A DNA stretch of 64,000 nucleotides from Streblospio benedicti (Eukaryota; Annelida; Polychaeta; Spionida; Spionidae). The stretch spans positions 21,732,472 through 21,796,471 of the forward strand of contig CM032668.1 of NCBI GenBank assembly GCA_019095985.1, given 5' to 3'. Under the pieces are notes generated by a model. The model was not told where the DNA came from and made no database searches. It saw only the letters and a program-made list of their open reading frames with translations. This document shows, piece after piece, positions 31,981 to 43,956 of this stretch (positions are counted from its first letter, which is position 1; every line of letters starts with the position of its first letter). The position numbers and the translations under genes are program-made.

Positions 31981-33577
31981 GGAGACATCAAAATGAATGT
32001 GAATTCTTTTAACATAAAGAGTATGAAAATAGTAATACACATATCTGATGTACGAAAGCCCCACAAGGACATCGCACTTCACACTTCATACTTACTTTTT
32101 TTGCTAATGAGTTATCTTTGAAAAACAGCCCGAAGAGACACTTCACAGTTCTCTACAATGAATGAATCTATTTGTCCACCTATAAATGAATGTACGATGT
32201 GTCCTGTGAACTGCATTCAAGGATTAAGAATATAAAAAGTAACCTTATATCATGATTAGATTATGATAGATTATGTTTGCTGTGATTTTTATTTGATATC
32301 TTAAAATGTGTAATATTTTACTGCTGTGTTTATAAGAGTTGACTGTATATTAAAATTGGTTGATATCTCTTACATCAAATCTTTAGTAGATTATGCATAA
32401 TACATTGGTTTATATGTGTGATTTTTATACTGATTGTTGTGCGCTGTAATATAAAAATTGCTTGTTTACAGTTTATATTACATCAAAATATATTTTCAAA
32501 GATATAAAACGATCATTGGATATTTGTTATTGTTTTATAACTTTCTCAGTCGGGCAAAGACTTTCGATGGTAAACATTTCATATAGTGCTATTATTGTAT
32601 GTATATTTACAGTAGTATTATACAGAATCTGTTACATTTTCTTCAGCAAAAGCAATATATCAAATTTCAATCAGCGGTATTGTTTCTGCTTCAACCAATC
32701 CCACACGCATCACATTTATGACCAAAACAACAATATTTCCATATTTTCATTTGATGATAAAGCCACTCAGTTTATATTTATAATCGTTACAACCAGATTC
32801 TATCTTTATGAATGAATTGAGTGGATAATATTACCTAATATCTCTTTTTATGACAACTGCAAGGCCGCACTTTTCAGCCAATCAGAGCCGAGCAATTGAG
32901 AATTAATGAGCTACTATTTACATAATTTTACTACTTTACTACTAAAAACTCATTCATAAAGTTGTAAAGTTAATGCTTAGATGGCAGCACCATTTTAAAA
33001 ATTGCCTTGAAACTGTGACTTGTCTAGATAATCAGTCTACTTGTGTTCTCAAAAGGCTTGATTACTAAGAAGCATATGCACCATTTTTCTAATCGCTGTC
33101 TCAATGAAATATTTATGTACGATTGCAGTACCGCAGGTGGTATTTATCAACGATGTAAAAAGGGGTATCAAAATAGTTACAACAATTTTTACCAACACGT
33201 GGTGCAGTCTCGATCAACCAAAGCTCTGTGATGCTATGGCGTGGCAGAAAGAAAAGATAAAGATTGCTAATGTTTTTCCAATTTCCCCCAGAATGCAATT
33301 GTTTATAGCCACCTGCTGGTTTTAGACAGGAACTACGATAGTCATTTTGGCTGAGTATAATATTATGTTCATACTTGTTTCGCTGTGCTCACTCATACTG
33401 TTTAACAACACACACTCAGTGAGATATTCCCTGATATCTCAGTCACGAATAGAAATAACCTCTAAATTTCATGATAATCAAAAAGGACATCATTGCGTAG
33501 GGGTTGATGAATACTGAAAAATTGATATAAATAGGACAGGGAAGGAATTCAGAGAGTACGAGCGAGATATTGTAGGA
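31981..33577. other. AT-rich, no gene seen
   Basis: Very AT-rich sequence with no supported frame. The open frame at 32462-32815 has low-complexity composition and no motif. Confidence 0.4.
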
Positions 33578-33975
33578 ATTGACCACGAGATTGGAGTGTC
33601 AATCGCAAAATTGAGCATGCTCAATTTTGCTATTGACACGACAATCGAGTGGTCAATCACCATTCTATCATGACTAAAATCCATTTTATTTTAAAATAAA
33701 TCATATTATAACGTTCTCATTGCGAGTCAATTTTGCCAAAATAGAGTGTGCGGAGACCACTACTACGGCGCTGGTCTAAACTTTTGCTCTCCTCTACACG
33801 GGACACGCCTTGCGACGTCAGCGGCTGCAGTGATATTGTGAGGAGTTTAGACTAGCGCCGTAGTACTGGTCTCCGCGCGCTCTGGAGCGTGTTTTCTATC
33901 GCAAAATTGAGCACGCTGATTGACCAATCAGCGTGGGTTATTGGCGGTGATTCTTGCACGGAATGATAGAATGTA
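33578..33975. mobile_element. Fold-back / MITE-like element
   Basis: Three inverted repeats are packed in 400 bp: 33578-33657 (ATTGACCAC ... GTGGTCAAT around GCATGC), 33749-33782 with 33845-33877 (GCGGAGACCA...GGTCTAAAC and its inverse), and 33912-33935 (CACGCTGATTG, AC, CAATCAGCGTG). CATTCTATCAT near 33659 and its inverse near 33960 could be terminal repeats of the inner part. The word ATCGCAAAATTGAGCA recurs at both ends. No coding capacity. Confidence 0.6.
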
Positions 33976-34179
33976 AGTTTCACGTGATGTTGGAGTCACT
34001 GGATTGCACCCGGTTATCGCTTGTAGTACCATGATAATGGGGGAAATTAATCAAGCCACTTTGTACAGTCGTGGCTCGGTAAAAGGGGGAGAAAGTTGGC
34101 ACCAATCTGATTGGTCCGACATTCCCAAGAGCCACGTTGACGTATATCGGTTATCACAGTTGTAGTATCAACAAGTATC

Positions 34180-34519
34180 ACTAATTTTGCGCTAAATCCA
34201 TAAAAACTTACTACATGTATAAGTGTCTGCATATTTTCGGACATTTTCAATGTCCATCGTCTGAGACTTCTCTTTGTCACCAGGTGGCAGCACGTGACAG
34301 AAGTGGAAGTCGGTCAGTGTTTGTTGTTGGGGGGTGGTCGAGGGCTCGTGCGTGGGATAACTGGTATGCTCCTTCATCTCTGTTCATGTTCTCCTCAGAA
34401 CAGATAATCAAACATGGTGAAATTGGTGACAAAGAGAAGTCTCAGACGATGGACATTGAAAATGTCCGAAAATATTCAGAGACTTATAGTAAGTTTTTAT
34501 GGATTTATCGCAAAATTAG
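34180..34519. repeat. Inverted repeat with exon-like arms
   Basis: Arms of about 100 bp (34180-34281 and 34425-34519) flank about 140 bp. Read outward, each arm encodes GDKEKSQTMDIENVRKY and ends in AGTAAGTTTTTATGG, which looks like a splice donor. So an exon-like segment is present twice, back to back. It could be an inverted duplication of a host exon or a transposon end. I do not recognise the peptide. Confidence 0.6.
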
Positions 34520-37500
34520 TCATACTAGTTGATGTGAAAACGAATAATGAATCTCTTTACAAAAAATAGTTGTAGTATGTTTATGGACAAAATGTCTTTG
34601 TATCAATCAATATTCTTCAAAAGTCGTATTGACTAGGTGGTTTATAGATGAATATAGGGAGATCTGTATGGCTGGTTGCGTGTAAAGGAAAAGCTGCATA
34701 CTGTTTGTAGACATGTGTCCTGTTAACCCGGCGTCACACTTCAGAAGTTTCTGTGTAATTGCTAATTCCGCAATCCAGTTGAGGTGCTGCAAGTACTATT
34801 TTGATACCCTTCAGTATAAAACTGTAAAGGAAAAAGTGTATTATACTCCCGAAGATATTTTTTTTGTATTTACATGATAGTACTAGTAATATATACCACA
34901 TTAGTGTTGTCCACACTATTAGGAATAGGTATACACCCAGCAACAAACTATTAATATCTTGAGCTCCATTCGAACATTAATTATTAATATATTGTGTACT
35001 GTAATAATCATATTATACAATTACAAAAAACAACAAAAAAAACCAAAAAAAAAAACAAAAAAAAAACCCAACACACCGTGAAATGAAGGTTATGAACGCA
35101 CTAGATACAAAACAGCAGTACAACGCCAATATTGTTGTCAAACATTTATTGTTATGTCATTGAAGTAATGATTTCAACAAGTGTTTTCACAATAGGATGG
35201 TGAACCTGGTAACAGTGTGGAAACATCAACATTTTTTTCAACATATATTTAATATGTGATCTAAGCAACACAAGTTCAACACAAATGTTCACAATATTAT
35301 CACCGGCCGAAACCAGGTTATTTCGACCCACCATATAAACATTGATCAGTGTATGTCAGGCTCCCCCACTGATACAAATAACGTTACAATGAATATGAGT
35401 GGAACATACTAAGTAATGGGCCATGCCTGTGATCAATCACCCAGAAAATGCCGCTGGATTACGATTCATATTAACACAACACATCGCATGTGCAATGTAA
35501 AATTTGTCACAACAGCGTTGCAATAGAATAATTACACTGTATTTAAAGCCCACAAGACCGATATATTTGAATCTACCAGGACAATGGCTGCGTTGGTTGT
35601 TCGTAATGGCCAGTATTGGACGGTGACGATGGCTGTTGCTGCTTGCTGCTGCTTGCTGCTGCTGCTGCTGTGTAATGCCCGCACAATCACAGGTGACCCC
35701 GTTACATCAGAGATCCGTAGCTGATCAGGAGCATCACATGCTATATAAAGGTGCAATGCTTATTTTCTTTTCCATGTACGCAGGCGTTTCGTCAAACTAC
35801 ATGGTTTAAAACACGTGCATGTAGACACACATGTCCGTGTAGGAATGTATAGGCAGAGAAAAGTACAAAGCTGACCATCCACAGCTGTAGCACTTTTAGT
35901 AAAGTACACAGAAATTGTGTACGATGCCATGACTGTGCGTATCTCTGGTGTAATGTCTGTTTTAGTGCAGAGGCTTGTGTCATAAAAATGGCCTCGCAAG
36001 CACTGAATGTTTAAACTTTAGCAAAGCAAGTTTTGAAAACATAGTTATAAAATTGTATATGCAATAAAAATATGTAAATTGTAAGACTACGATACTACAT
36101 GCTACAGTATAACCTATCTAATACCTATTTCTTAAGGTGGTGGTGTACAGTTAGAAATAAACCAGCATCATAAAAATATAATTACTGACTGATATCCACA
36201 TGGACACTACATTCCTACAACACCCTGCTAATACAGCAAACAAGTAACACTGTTTATTGAATCCATTACATAAAAGCTAAATTCGTAAAAAATATCACAG
36301 TATTGACAAGCTAGCATGAAATCTGAATGCCTCAATTACTTGCAATGTTGGTATATTGTAACACATCATGCGAAACTTACTACTGGAGAATGACAAATAC
36401 TTACAGTACACGTCAGTTTTGTATTATTTTACTTTGAGCCACTCAAAGGTATGCATTGGTGGTGAAAAATGATGTTAAAAAATTCGAGAATCATAATAAT
36501 TCTAACAAACATAATTCTAACAAACAAAACATATGGGAATGTTGGGTTTTGCCCCCTTAAAATATTATAACTGTGAAGTCATGAATTTATGGTTTCCTTT
36601 TCTACATTTTTTGGAGATAGAATAACATTTAGCTGTATTGTGTTATCTTCAACAGTTATCATCTAAAAATCCCTATTTCAGCTGAAACTTAACATGCAGT
36701 ACTGAGCACAGTGAGAAGTCATACACATCGGCTGTAGCATACAAATGTAGTGGAACCTCTAGCTTACGCTCAGGCTATATATGCGCAATAACTCAACTGA
36801 TGAGTTCATATCACTATATCTAAATATATCATGAACATGCATTTAAGCTTGAAATGTCAAATTGCAATACAGTGTAAGGTAATGCCCATAGAGAGAACGT
36901 GTAAGAGCCCGCTCATTAGATATTCAGAGAAGGGGGCGGGGTTGTTTCACATGGAAGTATTTTTTCTTTCAAATACTGAAACGTGTTTCACGTACACACA
37001 TAATATTCAAAATCCCCATGTTTGTATTCGTCTAATATTTAATTCAACAATCGTAGTGGACATACATTTTTATTACAAAATTCACCCAGTGCCCACACTG
37101 AATATATTATGACCGGCCAATTTTGGTAACAATTGTTAAACAACCGGGTTACAAACAATGGGTTATATCTTCAAAACGCCAATAATTGACATTGTCACTA
37201 TTACAAACTTCAACACAAATCAACCAATTAGGGTTTCTAGTCCTTTATATCAAAGTGTATGAACGTATGATAAGTGTGGGGGTCAAGATATTCCACACAC
37301 TGAGCTTATTTCCCATATCCCAGCATCTATTCAGTCTTTACCCCATCCCACTTCCTTGATATATTACATCTATCAATTCCACACACCCTTCGTTTTCAAG
37401 CCCCCTCTCCCATTTCTCACTTCCTTATATTTCTACCCCCGTAAGTGACATAAAAAGAACTTGGTGATCCCTGCTGATTCTGGGCAACTCTGGAAGGTAC

Positions 37501-37763
37501 TTCTTGGAATGGTAAATGTATATTGGCCATTACAGATAAATATGTTTATCAATATCTTCTTGGATTAACAAACACTTCAGTCTGTGTACAGTATTCTATA
37601 CTGATGGTTTCTTCTCTTTAAAATGTAACAACTTTATTCTACACACAAGAGCAATGACCCACAGATCAGAACAGTAAACAATCATGGAAATAACAAGCCA
37701 ATCCATAAAATTAGTCTCCAAAGTTCAATCTAAAATAGAATAAAAAAAAGTTTGTAGGTAGCC
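34520..37763. other. No supported gene
   Basis: AT-rich sequence with an A-rich run near 35025-35070 and a short GCT/TGC repeat at 35636-35669. Minus-strand frames at 35532-35999 are open and moderately protein-like (for example TVMASYTISVYFTKSATAVD) and could be further 3' exons of the minus-strand host gene. Splice evidence is too weak to call them. Confidence 0.35.
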
Positions 37764-37980
37764 TCATGTCAACAGACGGCAGATCCACAACAGTACTATA
37801 GTCAAACTGCAGTACTGCGGCGTGAGTTTCGCGGCGGGAGATGACACGTCACCGGCCCGTGGGGTGCTGCGGGCTGCCCCGTGGCCGTGTTTACATGCGT
37901 CAGTGAGAAACACGTGGTCGGCAAAGACGAGCTCCGTTCCGCTGCCGACGCCACCGGAAGTCTTGATCTGGTGCAGGTAG
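37764..37980 (-). CDS. Alternative last exon, with hydrophobic C-terminus
   Basis: Acceptor tgtttgcag at 37981. The frame YLHQIKTSGGVGSGTELVFA... runs to a stop at 37764 and ends in a hydrophobic stretch (YCSLTIVLLWICRLLT) after a small-residue region (SSPAAK), which resembles a GPI-anchor signal. It needs a phase-2 donor upstream; ATACAG|GTGCGA inside the neighbouring exon (end at 38649) would fit. In the other available phase it reads a less protein-like tail. Its last 100 bases are alike to the end of the exon at 38510-38823, so the 3' end of the gene has been duplicated. Confidence 0.4.
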
Positions 37981-38509
37981 CTGCAAACAACACACATTAT
38001 CATGGAAAACAGTACTATTTTGATTCCATATGGAGGACAGAATTGTTTAAAATTTGGTTACTTAAGTTGGTAAAAAATGACTGAAAGAGTAACAAATATT
38101 CACTTTTTTATCTTTTATTATACATGTAACTGGTTCTTGACTAACATTATGACATTGATATGTCATCAGGGTGGATGTTCAACACAACTGGCCGCCCCCA
38201 TGTTGACACTTGTATTTGTCATTGCAAGCAACAACTCTACTTAAGGAAGAAAATATAGAAAAAATAAGTACCAAGTATGTTGTAAATTTAATTGGATTTT
38301 TTCCCTGTTTATCCTATGAAACGGAATAAAAAGCAAAATCAATTATTTCAAAACATCTGTCACTACTGTATAATGATAGGATGCGCTCTCTTTAGTATAT
38401 GGGTCATATTGAGAACCAAACGGTGCAGCTGCCATGTGCAGTGTATAAGTGCATACATAAGTTCATAGAATATTAGAAATAACAAGACAATCCATAACAT
38501 TAGTTCGCG

Positions 38510-38823
38510 TTAAAAGAGACTAAAACACCAGTTTGTGGGTAGCCTCATGTCAACAGACGCCAGATCCACAACAGTACTATAGTCACACTGCAGTACTGTG
38601 GTGGCATCTCCCCAATTCTCCAACCCAACAATGTTGCCCAGTTCGCACCTGTATCCGTCCTTGTCGAAGGTGAGCAGTGCAGCACCGCCGTTGCTAGGCA
38701 ACTGACCCACACAGCCAATGTAGAGGCGGTACAGAGGAGCGTCCTCCCCCACGGTACCATCCTCTGCTGCAGCTATGGCAACGCCGGACACCACTTCCGC
38801 CAGTTTTTCATCGTCGTCCGTCA
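38510..38823 (-). CDS. Last exon (or penultimate) of the minus-strand host gene
   Basis: Starts in phase with the exon at 38978-39048. It reads VTDDDEKLAEVVSGVAIAAA, then LYRLYIGCVGQLPSNGGAAL, LTFDKDGYRCELGNIVG, and runs to a stop at 38510. A beta-rich look with paired cysteines suggests an extracellular domain. I do not recognise the family. A possible internal donor at 38649 may switch to the exon at 37764-37980. Confidence 0.6.
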
Positions 38824-38977
38824 CTTTTGAAAAACGTTCACTTTATCACTAATGCTTACCATTAAGTAGTTAGAAAATAAATAGTTTCACAAATATGTTT
38901 CACCACCTCGGAAGTTAAGAACACTCATATTGAATTTACAGTAATGTTTTGAAATTCGCTATTGTTTTGACTATTAC

Positions 38978-39048
38978 CTGAGCACACCTGGTTGGCAGTA
39001 CCTTTAGCCAACACGCGGGTGATACCGGAAACCTTGTCATCCGACCAC
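38978..39048 (-). CDS. Exon of the minus-strand host gene
   Basis: 71 bases between catttgcag and gtaatag. It reads WSDDKVSGITRVLAKGTANQ plus VCS. Phases match both neighbours (2 in, 1 out). Part of the unrecognised extracellular-looking protein. Confidence 0.65.
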
Positions 39049-39471
39049 CTGCAAATGTCCAGAATTGTGACACGCTATTAACTTAAATCACTGCACTACT
39101 ATGTACCCCGTCAGACAACGACAACCTGCTAATATAATAAGGTGAGATTAGTCTAGTTACCAGAATAGATTCCCATGCACTCACTTGCGAAATATTATCA
39201 GATATTTTACCATACTTAATGTTTGTATATAAAGGGTTTTGATGTTATCATTGCATAAAAGTGCAGCAAAGTGTGTAAAAAAGGGCACATCTTCAAAATG
39301 GCTGAATGACACTTTTCTTGTGTCTATCATTTTGCTTTAAAAGTGAGATTAATTACAGCATGATAGCCAGAAGACTTTCAAAATGCGTAAAAATCTAACT
39401 GTGGTATATGTTAAAATAGAAAGGTATGGCGTGGAAAGCTTGTGTAAGATAACAAAGACATAGTAACTCAC

Positions 39472-39509
39472 CTGCCGCAGTACACTGTATCCACAGCAGA
39501 CCAGCAGAT
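39472..39509 (-). CDS. Small exon of the minus-strand host gene
   Basis: 38 bases between ttattacag and gtgagt, both strong. It reads ICWSAVDTVYCG and two bases, in phase with the exons on both sides. Two cysteines suggest a disulphide. Confidence 0.65.
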
Positions 39510-39988
39510 CTGTAATAAAACAAATACAAACAAAATTTATAAACAACTAACAGAATGACTAAAATCAATGGAAAGAGAAGAGGAACACTAATATTTTTTG
39601 CTTCCTATTAGGTCTGGTTTATTGTAAATACATTCAATGGAAGACTATTATTTGCCTATTTCATGTCTAAATATTCATTAGTATGAATCTTTTTTGTATG
39701 CAGATCTCATGTGGAAATGTCAATTCGGTCTGCTACCAGAAGACCACCAAATGAAAACAGACCCAGCTTATTGATAAAGTATTTATTGAATTGTGTTATA
39801 TCTCAAACTCAACAAGACTTTACCGAACAATGAATTGAAAGTGTGACGTAATTTGGACAACACATTAAAGAATGAGCCTCATCTTCTATTAAGCATAAAG
39901 TGCCATGGATGTAAAACTGTTTGTGGTGTGATGGTAAATTACCCTGGTTCTGGACTGATGGTGTGGCCACCGTGACATTAGTCCATAC

Positions 39989-40099
39989 CTTCTGTCCGCG
40001 GACATCGATGGCCCCCGCGTAGTTGTAGGAGAAGCGCAGGAAGTGGGCGTCAGTGGGGGACCGGTGCACGGACGTGATGCGTAATGACGGCAATGAGAT
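39989..40099 (-). CDS. Exon of the minus-strand host gene
   Basis: 111 bases, phase 0 both ends, between gatcctcag and gtatgg. It reads ISLPSLRITSVHRSPTDAHF, then LRFSYNYAGAIDVRGQK. Its GC-rich third positions stand out from the AT-rich introns, supporting real coding sequence. Confidence 0.7.
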
Positions 40100-40942
40100 C
40101 TGAGGATCGAAAGCAGAAACTATGTCAGACCTGATTTGGTAGAGGGGAAACGTTTAGTTTACCACATCGATTCACGTCTAAGAGACCAGGAGGGTAATGC
40201 AAGAATGGTTTCTGATTGGCTGTAGAATAATATTATTTCTCAACCACTTGAACTGCAGCACGTTCGCTCATTATTAGTCTGTCTCTTACACATCTTAACT
40301 ACCGTTTAAAATGGTTGGAAAGTAATGATATAGGAATCTTTTTAAAGATTTCCAAGATTTCGTAAGAATTATATTTTTTAGACTATATTAAACGGCAGTT
40401 AAGAAGTGCACAACACAGAATGGCAATACAGAATACCACGTTAGTGGGAATAAATTGTACTTATGGGCGAACGTTGTCGAGTTGGACTCGTTGAATAAAA
40501 TAAATGCATGGGCTGTATACAAGTACGATTTACTCAGCTTAAATGTCATATTTTATTCATCATTCCTTGTGCTTAATCAACAAATGTATTATTCTTAGCA
40601 TGTAATTTAATACATAAATGCACCAATCTATATTGTTTCCACAAAGAATCTTAGTTCCATCATTTACACCTGTGTCTCATTTCTAAATAACTTCGTAAAT
40701 GTATACATAGTAATAAGTTGCTGCCAATTACTGTAAAGCAATGACAACATGAATTATAAACCTAGTATCAAGTGATTTCGAACAGGGGTATTAAAACTCT
40801 CCTAGTTATACAGTAGTTATGCAGCATGACAACCCTACAAAGTATACGTCAACGTGTAATAAAATACTATTTTGTAATACTTGGAATTCAAGATGGCCGC
40901 CATATTGTTTAACATATAGAAACAAACATGAATGTCACCGAC

Positions 40943-41073
40943 CTGCACGAGTTCTATTGAGGAAATGATCATGCGTGTCTCCTCATCGCGGTGGGCGTGG
41001 AACAGCTGGAGGAAGAAGGTGAGGTGTCCTGGGGCTCGTCCGGGATCAATGGTCATTGTGGTAGGCGGTTCCA
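40943..41073 (-). CDS. Exon of the minus-strand host gene
   Basis: 131 bases between gcacacag and gtcggt. It reads EPPTTMTIDPGRAPGHLTFF, then LQLFHAHRDEETRMIISSIE and LVQ. Phase 1 in, 0 out, matching neighbours. GC-rich codons. No family recognised. Confidence 0.7.
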
Positions 41074-41936
41074 CTGTGTGCAGGAGTCAAACATTTACAA
41101 GTACATCAAAATGGCGAGACAATGACATAAACATGTGACACCTACCAGTGTCAGGTATGAAACTTTGCTCACGGACCACATGGTTGGTTACTATAAAAAG
41201 TACCTGGCCCCGACAAAATGTGTCTGGCCCTTAATAATGGTAATATTGAGAACTCCCCAAAAGAAGCCTACCCATCGGGAGGTGAACTTTTGAAACTAGT
41301 CAGGTGCTGGCTGATTTATGAGATAGAACCTACCCAATGGTCCAGTGATGGCTGATTTTACCCACAGCTCCCTCATTTAAAAAATTCCTGCCGTGATGGG
41401 TAGGTCACTTTTTTTAAATTTTCAATACAAGTAGTTTTCATTAGTTTCATATCCTACACTTACATCAAAATGCGTTACATTTATATTAAGAATGACATAA
41501 CAATTACATGGAAATGTGGTGACAATTGCAATAAAATTGTATGACATTTACGTCACATTATTCTGACATTTAGGTTAGAATGTGACATTTGCATAAAAAT
41601 GGGTTGAAATGTAGCAAGACTTGACGTCTATGATCACTTCTGTACCGTATGATTATTGTCAGGCTTAATAAGAATATGCTTATCCTGAGTATCGGCCTCA
41701 ATATGGGATGTTGTAAGGCCATATTAGGTCACTTGTGTAGGAGTCTGTGCGTGTGTAATCTGTAACCAGTTTATTCTGGTTTGTAGTCAATGTATGTATA
41801 AGGTCAAGTCCGCACTTAGACTAGTTCTGACTAGCTAGCTCTTACCACTGTAAAGGGCATGTGTTTGAATGTTCAGTTGGAGAATGCATGAAACATCTTT
41901 AGAATGCAACCTCATGATTCGTCCATCACAACTCAC

Positions 41937-42097
41937 AAGGCACTACACCGGCGTAGTTCTCCGCTGTGATGGTCACTATGAGATCACTGCAGCGGTCAGC
42001 GTCAAACATAGCGGCCGAATGCGGGTCCCACGGACGCTCAGACTCACAAGCGCCAGTTGAAAGACGCCGCAGCTCCAGGGTCCGCCGGGAGGTCTTC
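41937..42097 (-). CDS. Exon of the minus-strand host gene
   Basis: 161 bases between ggctgtttcag and gtgagt. It reads KTSRRTLELRRLSTGACESE, then RPWDPHSAAMFDADRCSDLI and VTITAENYAGVVP. Phases fit both neighbours (2 in, 1 out). Confidence 0.7.
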
Positions 42098-43244
42098 CTG
42101 AAACAGCCATAAGTCTTATGGTGATAGAGCCTTTAAAATAGCGACACCAAGATTATGGGATAAACTTCCTCTGTAATACGCCGTGATGTCTTCCTGGTTA
42201 ATAACCCAGAAGTGAAAGGGATATATATGTACAAATAGGCCATACGTATCTGTATCTTCATCATCATTATCATTGTCTTCATTACCATCTTCATCAGCAT
42301 CTTTATCATCACCCACTATAGTCTTCAAAAACCCAACATGTCATATTCCCAATAAAATTCTTATATCTTTAATACACTTTTACGTACGGCTATAAAATGT
42401 ATACCGTAATAAATAATGTAGTGTATTATAATGTTTGTAATGTGTTTCACACTTTTGCAATAATAAAATAAAAGAAGTGACAGTCTGCTGCATAAAATCT
42501 TTCATTCACAGGCTTTAATATAGATATAAAACCTGAAAACAGTTGAGTGTCCTCCAATTGTTTGGTTAAAAATGCCTACATTGTATTACAAACAACGTTT
42601 ATATGGTCAACACAGATAATACTCAAGAGGGAAACAAACCAGACATTTACATACAAATGGAATGTAAATATTTAAAATGTATTAATTCAATTGTTCTTTG
42701 ACAATTCCATAACTATCGCTTAAAAGTTTAGATCAAGAAAGGAAAATTGTGTAGTTTCTCTTTGAAATCTAGACGAAAAAAAAAGAAAATCTCCGTGCGC
42801 CCCCTTGCTGTGCACAGAGAATGCTTTGACCCAGATTCCTTGACATCCCTGATTATTCCCAAATGGTGGCCGTCCTGGAAACCCCCAAAACCTGTAGATA
42901 CTGGTTTCCTGGACCAAGCAGACTCTACTTGCATGCACATGTTTTTATATGCATGCCATGTGTCACACAAAGGTATCAAATGCATATAATTGGTGAGGTA
43001 CAGCACCCTCTGGGGGCCCAGTACTCTTCGTATGTCATACTGACACTTTCGAGATGATCTCTTATTTCTTATAAGAACCTGAAAACATCAATCGAACTGG
43101 ACAACTCCACAAACCTATTGATGCGGGCGAATAGAAATCTCATTTTAACATACAGCTTCCAATATATATGAAATCCATTTACAGAGTTATTTTCAATAAC
43201 TTGTTGGTCGACCAGTAATACCCAAATCAATGATGATGCCAAAC
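42098..43244 (-). other. Intron of the minus-strand host gene
   Basis: About 1.1 kb between phase-matched exons. No element or gene recognised. Frames at 42720-43006 have no supporting splice signals. Confidence 0.5.
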
Positions 43245-43434
43245 CTGTTGATATTGGTGTCCTTTGTGAGCACGAAGTAGACCTCTCCGTCGTGAAGCGC
43301 GAACGCCGAGAGCCTGTGAGCCGGCGCTGGCATTGCGCCCCAGAACACTGGCGTCAGGCTGTTGTTGGTGCAGCTGTGAACGCCTGCGCACAGAGGACCC
43401 CGAAGCACTGTCACGGAACCCAGAGCGGACACGC
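43245..43434 (-). CDS. Exon of the minus-strand host gene
   Basis: 190 bases between ccaaaccag and gtttgg. It reads GVSALGSVTVLRGPLCAGVH, SCTNNSLTPVFWGAMPAPAH, RLSAFALHDGEVYFVLTKDT and NIN with a split codon. The text RLSAFALHDGEVYFVLTKD resembles one blade of a beta-propeller (inference only). Phases match neighbours. Confidence 0.7.
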
Positions 43435-43758
43435 CTGGTTTGGGGAATTTGTAAGTTTGTAAGTCACAGAGCCAGCGGGGAATACAAATATCACTGTATT
43501 CACATAGCTGAGGACAATCTTCATTTTTCAAGCTTGCTGCTTCAGATGATGCTATCATCCAGGTCTCACAACCTTCGAGTTGATACATTACAATTGAAGC
43601 TTGTCTTCAGCTTTGTCAATATACCAGTAGTGGTAAAAACGTGCACGCTGTAGAGAAATGACAGAGGAGAACAGAATTGAATAATCAATATATATATATA
43701 ATAGATGATTAGATCCCATGGGTATTCTCCAGCGCAGTCTCTGGTTTATACCACTGAC

Positions 43759-43956
43759 CTTTGACCTTGACGAGGATGTCGTGAGTGATCCTGTCAAAGG
43801 ACAGTGCCTCGATGTGGAGCTGGTCTAGCAGTGGTGCCGCCTGCTCCTCGCCCACCTCCCCGGCCAGCCCGGGGTCCGGGCCCTCGCCACAGTGGAAGCC
43901 GTTCTGGTGCAGGTCAAGCCCGAGCAGGGGCGCGGACAGACGCCCGCCGTATAGAC
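43759..43956 (-). CDS. First visible exon of the minus-strand host gene
   Basis: 198 bases between ctcccacag and gtcagt, phase 1 both ends. It reads LYGGRLSAPLLGLDLHQNGF, then HCGEGPDPGLAGEVGEEQAA, and LHIEALSFDRITHDILVKVK. Very GC-rich codon use. Earlier exons are not visible in this window or lie beyond the transposon at 44.8-48.6 kb. Confidence 0.7.

Noticed and set aside
35532-35999. Two minus-strand frames as 3' exons of the host gene
   Set aside because: Moderately protein-like, but no strong splice borders or phase link could be shown.
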